In this document: positions 23,103 to 33,806 of the stretch, piece after piece | Numbering within the stretch: the stretch's first letter is position 1 | Layout: every line of letters begins with the position of its first letter | Assembly (NCBI GenBank): GCA_004431415.1 | Contig: QPMI01000470.1 | Coordinates: 186,001-250,000 of the forward strand | Direction: 5' to 3' | DNA length: 64,000 nt | From: Cyanophora paradoxa | Taxonomy: Eukaryota; Glaucocystophyceae; Cyanophorales; Cyanophoraceae | Notes under the pieces: model-generated | What the model saw: only the letters and a program-made list of their open reading frames with translations | What the model was told of the DNA's origin: nothing | The model's database searches: none | Position numbers and translations under genes: made by a program

Positions 23103-25623
23103 TCATCCTAGAGAGATGGTACCGCCGTCCTTGACAATCACTGTCGCCCCGTTGCCGAATACCAGGCATGCCGTCCCCGCCCCGCACGACGCCGGCCGCG
23201 GCGTCTGCTTGCGCCGCGGCGACCGGACGCGTTCGAGTCAGGTTTGATGTGAGCGAGGTGATCATGAGCACGATATCGATGGCGGGGGTACCGGAGTGGG
23301 AAAGGCGATGTCGACGGCCCAGATCTGAGCGGGCAGCGGCTGGTTGTTCAAGATGGAGAGGAACGCCAGCGACCTGTCGGGGGCGGCGTCGACTCGACTC
23401 ACAATGGAAAAGATTGAAGCGGAGCGAAACGGGGCGCGCGAACCGGGGAGGGTCCAGGGACAGACCCGCCAGAACCGCGCTCGGTCCTGTCGTCACGTTC
23501 GTCGCGCCGCATCTGCAAGCCAGGCCCGGCGCCGGGCGGCCGGGATCAAAGGAATTAGAGGGGGGCGAGCTCCCGTGGCACGCGGGCTCCGGGGGTGCCA
23601 GCGTGCTCACATGACCGTCGTGACGACGCCTGCGCATGCGCATCAATAATGTTTTTGTATCAACAAGGGTGCGCGGAAACGGCGAGGGAAGGCAAGGGAC
23701 GTCGGGATGCATATGGATCCCCGGGGGCCAGATAAGGATGGGCTCAATCGCGAGGAAAGGAATCGGGCGCGAAATTTCGAGGAATTTCGAGGCGGTCGGG
23801 GGGCATGAAGGGAGGGGGGAAGCAGCCCACGAGGGCAGGGCTGAGGACGGGCCGAAGGGCCTAGAAGCACTAGTACGGGAGGGCGGCTTTTCACCTGTCG
23901 GCACGTGGAGCTTCCGGAGGCACAGCGTCGTGAGGAGATGCGTGATGTAGAGGGTTTGCCCTGGGCGATAATACGCTGAAGAGTGGGGATTTGTGAAGCG
24001 GGCGTTCGTGCCGACCCCTGCGCATGCCGCCCTGCAGCGTTAGAGGCTTCTACACTCGGTTCGGTTCAGAAATGATGTCTATCCTAGACGTCAAGTAATC
24101 CGATCGATATCTGTTAACGTGCAGAGAGGAGCATACCGTCGGCTAGGCCCGACGCAGCCACGGGAGGTGGCCGCCCTGCAATCGTCGTAACCTGCCAACC
24201 CCGACAGCGCTCATAATCAGCCGAGCTGCATTGTACACGCGTACGTGCAAAAGTGGTAGGCCTAGGGCCGCAGATCACAGCTAGTGCCGTACCGTCCCCG
24301 TCGCCACGACGATGTGGCGGATCGCGTTATTGTCCAAGTCGGTCGCGAGGAGAATCCCGGGCTCGATCTGGCGCCGAACCACGGATTGATCTCTAATCAA
24401 GCTGGCATATGGCGTACAATTCGATTTCTTCAATCATCGACGTCGACCTACCTCGACCATGGATGACAGAATGCGGAATCGCGCGGACGCGCCTGTCCGA
24501 CGGTCAGCACGCGCGCTTTCAAAAAATGGGATAGAGAAGCATGCTGAGATCGCTCGCCTGTCCCGTCAGCAAAGCCGGTTGTGCTGTTCCCTGCAATTCT
24601 TTGGGGGGTGCTCCACGCTAAATTCGGATGGGGAGTTGGTTGCAATTGAGAGAGAGCGGAAGTGGTACCGGAAATCTAGATCTCGCACTCTGTAGGTCCG
24701 TGTAAAAGACCTGGCCGTTTGCATAAAAGTAGAGGGTCCGCTGGTCGATGCCGATGCACTGGCGGGGAAATGAAACTGGGCGGACGAAGAGACGCACAGC
24801 TCATGCGTATGGTGGGACATGTTCGGACCAGGGCCGAGAACTGTTCCCCTGAAGGTATCTGAAGGGGGGTATCGACGTAGCTGTCGTTCATGCGTATCCG
24901 CCGCAGCAACCCCACAGCTGTCGAGCCCGTCGCCCCTCCCTGGGCTGCAAGATTGACGGGTTACTTGAAGTTAGCGGTCGAGGCGATGCACCATGGCCAG
25001 CGGCCGTGGCGTGCACGTGGGGTTCCACGCACGGATATACATGTGCGTGCAGAGATCGTTCAAAATGATGCCCTTGCTGCCGGTCGTGACGGTGAGGGTA
25101 GCGCTCGTTCCGAACCCGTCTGCTGTGCCCCCCGTGCTCCCTCCCGCCAGAGTAGACGCTGCGCACGCGCGCGCGCGGGCCGCCCGCAGAATCAGCGATC
25201 AGATCGCCGCAGTGCCGCCACGAACGCCGCCAGTCCCGGCCCTAGGCCTGGAGGCGGGGCACACTCGCACCTGTAAACGTCGCATTGTCGTTTGTCGTCG
25301 TATTCACCTTGTAGATAGCCGTCGAGCTTGCAGGGCCCACAACAAACAGCTGCTGGGTCGCTACGCAGTTCGCCATGCCACGCGGGGCGTTCCCCACACC
25401 TGCAGCTCCCCACGTGTACCGTATCGACCCTGCGCATGCGCGCGTGATCATGAGCGCGAGGTTTCAAGTTTAAAGGCTCACGTGCACGCGCAGTTGATTA
25501 TAACATAGCAAGCGGCGGACCCTCGGACGCGAAGCTGTAGACATCGCCAAAGGCGGGGTGCGCGCGCCACAGAAGCAGGCACACCCAGGTCAAGCTTAAG
25601 CTCAATTGAAAGGACGCGGCCAT
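23103..25623 (-). CDS. Secreted NHL-repeat beta-propeller protein
   Basis: Read on the minus strand. The first exon starts at ATG 25623 and gives a signal peptide (MAASFQLSLSLTWVCLLLWR, cleavage likely near AHPAFG). Exons 25429-25271 and 25158-25033 follow in phase; another begins near 24955. Repeats have the NHL pattern of a glycine turn, a hydrophobic strand and an AG.G motif: GVGNAPRGMA..LFVVG..AIYKV; STLAGGSTGGTADGFGT; RRIRMNDSYVDT; IGIDQRTLYFYANGQVFY; VTTIAGRPPPVAASGLADG; ILLATDLDNNAIRHIVVATG; GVGTNARFTNPHSSAYYRPG, then TLYITHLLTTLCLRKL. The last exon reads CLVFGNGATVIVKDGGTISL and stops near 23103. Such propellers bind proteins or polysaccharides outside the cell; the ligand is unknown. 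Some junctions between 24.9 and 23.2 kb are not resolved. Confidence 0.78.
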
Positions 25624-27433
25624 GGCCGGCTGCACGCCACGCATATGGCCACGCCCGCCCGCCCGCGAGGGCCACGGCCCGCGGCCGCGCGCGCTGCAGC
25701 TGGGGGGCATATGCATCATGGCATGCGCGAACTCGGAAACCGTCGCGGAGTCGACGGCGGATTCGGATCGTCGCCGATATATAGCGCTTAATGAAGATAA
25801 ACTGCAGTGCTTCCAGCGGCTGGTACGCGTATACGGTAGATCTAGATCCGTACGTTTCATAGTATACGTACACGGTCCCGGAGTCCGGTACTATCATAGT
25901 ATGGGAGAGCGCTGCTCAGCGCGCGGCTGCTTAGGCTAGCCTAGTAGCGCGCTCTCTGTCACAGTGTATGCAAGGCATTGCAAGCTAAAAGTGAAGGCAT
26001 TGCAAGCTGATGCAGGGCCTTTGCAGGCTGAGGATCATGCTGCGGCGCAGTGCAGCTGCCGCAGTGCGCCGCAGGCCCGCAGCCTGCGCGCTAATTTAGG
26101 AGAGGACGAGCTCACGCCGCCTCACGGAGCTTCCGAACTTCGGATCCGGATCCGGATTCCGGATCCGGATTCGGAATCCGGATCATCGGATATCGATATC
26201 GATTCCGGAACTTCGAAATTCCGTAAGATTGCAATTGCGCACTGCGCCGGTGCGCATGCGGCACGCCGCGATCGCGCGAGGCTGGCCCAGTGGCGCGGCC
26301 GCCGCCGACGCCGCCGGCCGCGGCCGGCGGGGCCGCCGGGCTCGCGAGTCGCGACTCGCGATCGGCGGAGTCGGCGCCCGGACTCAGGGACTCCGGAGTC
26401 CGGACTCCGGGTCCAGTCCCGGTCCCGGGGATCGATATCCGGAGTCCGGGATCGCGCGCGCGCGCGCGCGGCGACGTCGATATACTGTAGAACTGGTTAA
26501 TTTAGTACAGGAAAATAATTAGTACTTCGCGAGTTTGGTCAATAATTAGTACTTCGCGATTTTGGTCATTTTGGTCAATACCGTATATCGATCGGACGTC
26601 GACTCGGCGAGGTATACTATGATACCGTGACCGTCGGACTCGCGACTCCGCGACTCGCGGTGGTGCCATGGCCATGGCCACTGCACTGCGGGCCTGCGGC
26701 AGTCTGCAGTCTGCAGCTGGCCCCCTCGGAGACCGTCGCAGGCTCGCGCAGCTGGCCCGCCCGGTCGGCCGCAGGCCCGCAGCTGGCATGGGGAAGAGAG
26801 GGGGGGGGGCGAGGCCCGAGGGGGGCAAACGGTGGCGCGGGCCGCGCGGCACCAGATGAAGAGAGTTTTTAGAGGGCGGCGGGCTCCCGCGGCCGGGGAC
26901 TCCGGATCCAGGATCCCGGGCCAGAGGCCCTCGCGATCGACGTAGTATGTACGTATACGGGGGTAACTAACTTAGTAGTTACGGGGGGTTAACGTTATAA
27001 TCCGGCTCCAGGATCCGGCGCCACATGCACAGGGCGGCTGACTCATTGGTCCCGGATCCCGGATCCGGATCCGCCAACGTTAACGGTGGTGGAGACAGAT
27101 TCAAGTTAAGCCGAGGCCGGCCGGCGCCCAGCTGAACACGAAGATATCGATTAGCTGCACCAGGCCTCCAGCGGAAGCCGCAGGCAGGGGTGAGGGCGGG
27201 GGCGGGAGCGTCATGTCTTAGCAATAGCTTCGTTTTTGTGCCTCTCAAACGCCTGGGAGGCCCCCGCAGAGACTGCGGACGACAATTTCTCATAAAAAGA
27301 TGCAGGTGGAGGAAATTCAATGATTCCGAGTTTGATTCAAAGCTTAAAATGCCACGCGTACGTATACGCCAAGCTGAGGACGGCTGGCAGGAATCGACGT
27401 GCAGCATGCAGATTTATTATAATTAATTTCAAT
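25624..27433. other. Intergenic; extreme palindrome density at 26.1-26.5 kb
   Basis: 25960-26060 holds repeated GGCATTGCAAGCT phrases. 26130-26470 is almost entirely overlapping palindromes (GGATCCGGATCC, GATATCGATATC, GACTCGCGAGTC, CCGGTCCCGGG-like words, GCGCGCGCGC). 26517-26570 has the direct repeat TTAGTACTTCGCGA. No supported gene. Confidence 0.55.
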
Positions 27434-30400
27434 TTAGTGACGACGGGATCCGGACATGGCGAGGGCCGCCGCCGCTGCCAAAGCCGCCGCGATAGCCGAA
27501 ATCGATGTGGCGGGCTGCGAGCTCGAGCTTCCTGATCCGGAAAGCGCGGGGGCACCTACTGCACCTCCACTAGCCACGAGCACGAACTGCGCGTGCGGGT
27601 TCGGCGGCTTAGTCTTGTCCTCTCGAAAATTGGCTGTGAGCTTCTGCGCAGTTGCAAATCTTGCGCGCACTGCAGTGAGATGGGTGCAGGTGGCGGTGTA
27701 GACTGCGGCGGACGTCTGCGCGACGGCGCTGCAGCCGTCGGCCTTCCACTCGCCCGCGGCCTCGTCCAGCCAGCGGAGCTGGACGCTCTGTCCGGAGGCG
27801 AGGGAGCTGCTGGCGGGGATCTCGATCTCGAAGCGGACGCCGCCGGGGAAGTCCGTGAGCTGGCCCGCCAGCGTCGCGGCGGTCACTTCGAAGATGGAGG
27901 ACAGGAACCGGGCCCCGGGGGAAGGCCGGGGGTATCTCGAGGTCGTCGGCGACACCGTCACCGAGGCCTGGCCCGGCCCGGCCCGCACGCCGTCAAATAC
28001 TGCGACAACTAATATTCATCGTGACTTCATTTTGCTGCACCTGGAAATCGGCGCCAGCGTTCGCGCTGGCATTGAAGGTGACCTGCGCGAACAGAGAGAC
28101 TCGAATTCGAATTCAACCTGGAGCTCGAGAAGCGTCGAATCTCAAGCGTACCACAATCGCGCCGCGCGCTGCGCCGCGCGGGCGGACGCGAAGCGTGAGG
28201 GATTCCGACTGCCCAGCCTTGTTCGGGCAGACTTTGAAGCTGTACGGGGACACATCGCTGTCCGCGCGGTTCGGGTTCTGACTGCCGCAGGCCGTGCCAT
28301 TGCCGCTCAGAGTAATCTGCATCGAGCGCGTCATCATAATCTGCCATTAAATATTGCCGACGCGATCATATATATTGTCTCTAGTTGAAAAACGATTATA
28401 TTTACCTTCGCGGATACGTCGGCGAGAGCCTTCTGGGTTTCCTTGCGGACAGCGGCGGCGACGGAGGACGAAGCGGGGAGGGCGGCCACGAGCCCTGCGA
28501 GGCTCTCTTGGAGGGCCTGCGCACGATAACACAGAATAAGATCATGTAGAATAATAAACTCCGGCACATAATAATACGATGAATGCTAATGACTTTAATT
28601 TATTGAAACTACGACCCAGACCGCGAGTATAGCTAGATATAGGGCCTCGGGGGATGCCCGCGCAGCCCCTTATCCCGCAAAACTAGCGTTGGCCATCGGT
28701 TATTAATAACACGTACCGCAGCGTTGACTCCAGGCGTGGACGCAAGGTTCTGGACGCAAGTTTCTTCTGGAGAATGAACTGCAAAAACGATCAAATTAAA
28801 CGACGCACTGGATTCTCCTTGATGACCTTCAACAGGAGCTCTGTACCCCGGACCGCCGAGGCCTCCTGCAGCGATCGCGAGACATATCATGAGTAGACGG
28901 ATCGAAATCGAATGCAGAGGAAATTGAACGTTAACGCACTGAGAGGGCGCCAGTACTCGAAGCGAGGGGCGCGACCGACGAGAAGAAGTTTACGAGGGCG
29001 CCGGCGGTCTGATCACGACGAGCGAGATGGTATGGCAATCAGTGTTCGTCACAGGATCCGGAGCTGCAGCTCTACTAGGCTGGATGCAGGCGCACGGCTG
29101 GGTCTTTGAGGTTGACTCCGGCCTTCGCTGCTTCCGTCGTTACGGTCTGCGTTCACGTTGTTCAACGCTCGTACGCGTCATAAAGTTCAAGCTCGTTCAA
29201 CGCTTGTTCAGGGGTGCAAGAAATAACTGTCGCACCGACATGGCAGTAGAGAGGGCGCCGGAGAATTTGGAGAGAAGGTCGGCGCTCGACTGGTGCAGGG
29301 CGCGGCGGAGCTTGAGGCTGACTCCGGAGGCCTGGAAATAGTACGTCTTCAGCGACTCGATGTTGGCGATGATTTGGGCCATCTTCTCCACGAATGTGAG
29401 GTTGGTGTTCTGGAAGCGATCGCGACCAAGACTCGATCAGATCTAGATTTAATCTGGCTTCGATCGCGAAGCCGTAGTGCTCGCGCGCACCGCGACAACT
29501 GCGGCCATTTGCTGGTCGAAGGTGGCAAGCATTTGCTGTCAAAATTGCGGCATATCAGCAGCGGATAACACATATTGTGCAAATGAAGGCTGAACGAACG
29601 TCGAACTGAGCGACGAACGGCATGGTCGAGTCCACGACGGGATTAACCGTGATGGCGCCCGGAATGGGGAAGCTGGTCGAGAGGCCGGCTGGGTCCTTCA
29701 CCACAACAATTAGAGACGACGTCACCGCACCAGCAGAGCTCTGCGATCGCGATCACGATCGCGAGCCGCAAATCAATATTCATGCGAGTGCGCTTTCAAG
29801 ACTTTGCTTGGTTGCTACTAGAACTTTGCTTGCAATTATAATCACCGCGGCCGAGGGGAAGTATAGGCCGAAGGTAGCGTCGGGGGAGTCGCGGGCGAGC
29901 TCGCTCGTGTAGCCCGTGCCAGTGACGGTGTACCTGCCATCCCGCCATCGCATTAGCTCTCTAGATCTCTAGAAGTTAATATAAGCTTTGCGTGCACGCA
30001 CGTGAGGGGGAAGGAGCTCGCCCCCCAGCCCGTGCACGTCACCTGAAACGAGATAAGCGAAAATCGATCGCGACTGCATACATTGGAATAGCGCGCGTGC
30101 ACCGTGACCTTGTCGATGACGGCCTTGACAGTGCTGGGCGACGCGCTGCACGAGCCGCCCGCCGGCGGATTTCCGGCCAGGACGACCGGCGGCGCGGGCG
30201 TGGGGGTGGGGCCTGATCATGGGCACCATCGCGATCGGTATCGGTATCGGTAATAAATTTTTAATAGATCGCGCGCGTGCGCGTGCGAACCCGTGGGAGC
30301 CTGCGGGGGGCTCGGGGACGCTGTTGGGCTTGGGGCGGCTGCAGCGGATCCGGAAGGGCTCGGGGTAGGGCTCGGCGACGGCGACGCGGCCGGGCTCGGG

Positions 30401-32166
30401 CTTGGGCTCGGAGAAGCGCTCGGCGACGGCGAGGGCGACGGCGACGGCGACGGCGTCGTCGGCTTGGGGCAGTCGGCGGCGCAGCTCGCGCAGGCGCTGA
30501 GGTTCAGCTTGACGTAGTCCAGCACGATTCGCTGCGTGATCTGCGCCATGTTCGACCCTGCAGAAGCGGGGTCGGAGTACTTGTAATTATTGATCAGGGC
30601 AGGTCCAGGCCTAGCTAGGGAAGATCATCGGATCTCGAGTTTTCGGGACCGGACCGTAGGCGAACAAGGTGAGGGCCCACTTTCTGTCCCCGCGGAGCCC
30701 GCCCTTGGCGCCCGTATTCGCTACCGAAAACGCGAGGGTCGAGGGGTCGGCAGTCGTCTGAGTATCATCGATGACGCCGAAATCGCTCTGGGTTTTGGAA
30801 AATCTGCGGCGAATTCGATCAAGTGGTTTGTTTTTATTTTTATTCAGCGAACGCGGTCTGCACTGACATGGTAGGGCTTGTCTTGGTCGCGGATGTGAGA
30901 TCGATTGTGCCGAGGGCGATCGGGGCGGCTGGGACGGTGAGGCCGCTCGAAGATGTGTACGGGTTCTGCGCCGCGTCCACGGCGCTCTGAAACACCACGT
31001 CGAGCTTCGATGCCGTGTTGGTGTTCCCATCGTCTCGCCCCGCACTGATCTCCTGCGAAAAACGTTTATATATGTGCCAATGATAAAAAACGCATACGTG
31101 CCGATAATTATATACAGCTAGCTATATCTATAGATCTAGCGTTTAAGTTGTTGATGCACAAAGACCGTAAACGTTGCCAAAACCCACTCACGATCAACCA
31201 AAGCAATATTAATATTAATATACCGTAGCACATCTATATAGATTGCCAAGTTGGCCCAATACCTAGGCCCCCGACTCTTGGGAATCAATCCGGATCCACA
31301 CAGCGAAAATGCGCACGAGGCCGCAGATGAAAGCCTTTGGATCATTCGTCGCGACAGTCCTGCATTTTGTAGGGTCCTCGGTAGTTCCTGGAAGCCCGAG
31401 CTTGCACTTTCCAACGTTGTCCGGATCTTCCATCGGTCCCAGCACAGCAGATCCGACCGTGAACTGAAACTTGATCCACTGACGGTCGATTGTGTCGCAG
31501 CCCGATTGAAAAGTGCACGGGTCGGTGCGCCCCGCCCCCTCATTAGTCCCGCTGCACAAGCGCATAAATATGCATATGTGCGTGTAAGTGCACTGCGGCA
31601 GCACGCATGTGCGCGGAATTCGAGTACTGAAATCGGCCAATTTTCGATTTATGAAGGATAAAGCTATACGCACAAAGTTATGTGGGTGTCGACATTGTAG
31701 GTGCCGTAGAAAGCAATGCTCGGGTTTTCTGCGGGCGAGAAAGGATAGTGCTGCGCGTCGGATTGAATGAGTACAGATCCATATATACATATCGGACATA
31801 TATATGCTTGTGCGCATGCATATACATGCATGCTTATATAATTATTTATGCTTATGTGCATGCGTATACTTGCATATGCATGTACACGTGGCGCCGGCGC
31901 ACGAATGCGTTGTCTACGGACGAGACTGCGTCATCGGCGACGAAACCAGCCGTGGGCTTGTATTGCTTGCTGGTGCTATTGTACAGGCCCTCCCACCTAA
32001 CCTCCGTAAACGCGGCGGCTGACACGACCCGGCTGCTGTGCACGTGGCCGACGACCAGCAGCTGCAGGGCGATCGCGAAGGAGAAGAGAACGGTGCCGGT
32101 CGCCGCGGCCGCGGCGAGCGGCGCCGGCGCCGGCACACGCGCACATGCACGACCGCGGGCAAACAT
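27434..32166 (-). CDS. Large secreted surface protein: Pro-Ser hinge, GPS-like motif, GPI-type tail
   Basis: Exons on the minus strand include 32166-31903, 31750-31674, 31551-31317, 31052-30864, 30787-30655, 30557-30291, 30212-30082, 30042-30002 and 29933-29846, all in phase. Later exons lie near 29740-29600, 29410-29240, 29146-29089, 29011-28942, 28871-28814, 28517-28407, 28319-28154, 28083-28040 and 27990-27434. The N-terminus has a hydrophobic signal (TVLFSFAIALQLLVVGHV). A SPSPSPSPS/ASPSPS hinge (about 30470-30310) follows the cysteines of ACASCAADC. Near the C-terminus WKADGCSAV..TATCTHLT resembles the GPS cleavage motif (C...CxHLT). The end, Ser-rich then SAIAAALAAAAALAM and SRRH, suits a GPI-anchor signal. 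A membrane-tethered extracellular role is inferred; no enzyme domain is seen. It is not a recognisable pherophorin. Confidence 0.78.
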
Positions 32167-33806
32167 CTCCCAGGGTTCTTCGACAGCCCCGCGCGCGCTG
32201 GCGCCGGCTCGCCGCTGAGCTGCACTGCCGCTACGAGTTTTTTGGACCGGCGGATCTTCGCGCCATACAACCAAATCCGAGTCAAAATGTACGGCGAGTT
32301 TTCAGACTCGTCCCGACTCCCGAGTCCCGACGTCCGGCCGCGGCAGTTATCGTGCGGCAGTAGCGTGCGGCAGTTATCGCTGAGTCGACGCTTACGTATA
32401 TGTACGCGTACCCTACTACGGTAGTTATATATATATACGCGTTTTCCGCTGGCAAAACGCATTAATTTGCCCCCGCTCATAGCGGTGTGGTTATCATACA
32501 CGCTTTCCGATGCATGCCTTCCGTGTTCGAATCGCCCTGCGATGAGAATCACGCCTTCAAATCCCGCCCGTTCCACATAATTCCGATCGATCATGCCCCA
32601 CCTTGCCTGTACACGCCCCCACAGTGCTGGAGTAGACTAGAGGCTGTGGCCGGTAATTCACCAAAAAAAAAAAAACGCATTAATTTGGGACCGCATTAAT
32701 ATCGGAACGCTAAGAAAACTGCGCTATGTACCCCCCTAACGTAGTCAAAGGGCCGAAAAGGCTTCAAAACGCATTAATTTGAGACCGCATTATTATCTAT
32801 TCTAGGGGTCTGGGTCCAAAAACGCATTAATATCTGGCGCATTAATTAAGTGCATTACGGTAGGCATTGCTATACCGGTAGGCTGCGGTAGCTATAGCTA
32901 TTAGCTAGCGCTGCTCACTAGTACTAGTATACGTACTGCGGCATGCAGAGTCATTGCAGACTGCAGTGCTGCACAGCCTGCACTGCGGCAGCTGCGGCAC
33001 TGCGGCACTACCGGTAGTACTGCCGCCGCAGTGCGCATGCCACTGGGCCACTGTACATGTACGTACATGTGGGCCAGGCTGGCCAGGTACCGCCGTACCG
33101 GGTACGTACGAATCCCGGTCGATCGGAGTTTCAATTGCATGTTCGATCGAAGTTCAACTTAAAAAAACAAATATGAGCGTATACCCCTGTTACCGGTCAG
33201 CCCGGCGCGACGGCGGCAGCTGCAGGCTGCAGCTGCAGGCAGGCGAAGACGTCGAAGTCGACATGCATGCGCATATGCCGCCGCGCGTAGTGCATGCCGC
33301 GGGCCCGCGAGAATGGCGGAGTAGTGCTCGGCCATGGGGGCAAGCGCCGGCGGGGTACACTCTCGCATATTCCTCGAGAGATTCCCGTAGATTCCTCGGT
33401 CTCCCGCCGGCGTACGCACTCGCAATTGTCACTGCTGCTCTGCAGACAGCTCTCCCGTGCCTGGCAAGCAGGCATCGCGACCTGCCAGGTTGGCAACAGC
33501 GAGAGCAACAACGGCCACGCGCACGGCTGATCGCTTGCAGCTTCCTTGCAAAGCATCCAAATAGCTCGCGCGTCAAGCTGCAGCACCACCCGGCACAGCA
33601 GGGTGCAGGCAACAGGTCCGGCCGATCGGCCGCGTATACGTAACCGCGCACGCACGCGCGGCGCCCGGCAGCCGGTCGCTCTCTCTAGATCAGGGCTCAT
33701 ACAGACAAAGCGCGGCATCTCCAGGCGCGGCCGCTCTGCGCGCAACAGCTCTCCGGCTCTATGTGGCGCGCAACGTTAACGCAGCTAACAGCCGCTCCCG
33801 CAGACG
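32167..33806. other. Intergenic region with SINE and palindromic DNA
   Basis: Separates two divergently transcribed genes. It holds the SINE at 32470-32671, repeated AAAACGCATTAATTTG phrases (32454, 32672, about 32767), and palindrome-rich DNA at 32870-33100. Long open frames at 32950-33780 on both strands are composition-driven; no exon or family could be supported. Confidence 0.5.
32470..32671 (+). mobile_element. tRNA-headed SINE, about 200 bp, with 16-bp TSD
   Basis: Flanked by AAAACGCATTAATTTG at 32454-32469 and 32672-32687. The head carries RNA polymerase III-type boxes: an A-box-like ATAGCGGTGTGGTTA (about 32480) and a B-box-like GTGTTCGAATCGCC (about 32518-32531), spaced as in tRNA. 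After an unrelated middle comes the tail shared with the 13.77, 16.59 and 58.72 kb copies, ending CCGGTAATTCACC and about 13 A. The head does not fold into an intact tRNA, as is usual for SINEs. Confidence 0.78.

Noticed and set aside
30217-30560. Pherophorin or hydroxyproline cell-wall protein call for the SPSPSP gene
   Set aside because: The Pro-Ser hinge is similar, but the flanking domains do not show pherophorin cysteine patterns.
32475-32545. Intact tRNA gene at the SINE head
   Set aside because: A- and B-box-like sequences are present, but the stems do not pair as a functional tRNA and the unit is bounded by target-site duplications.
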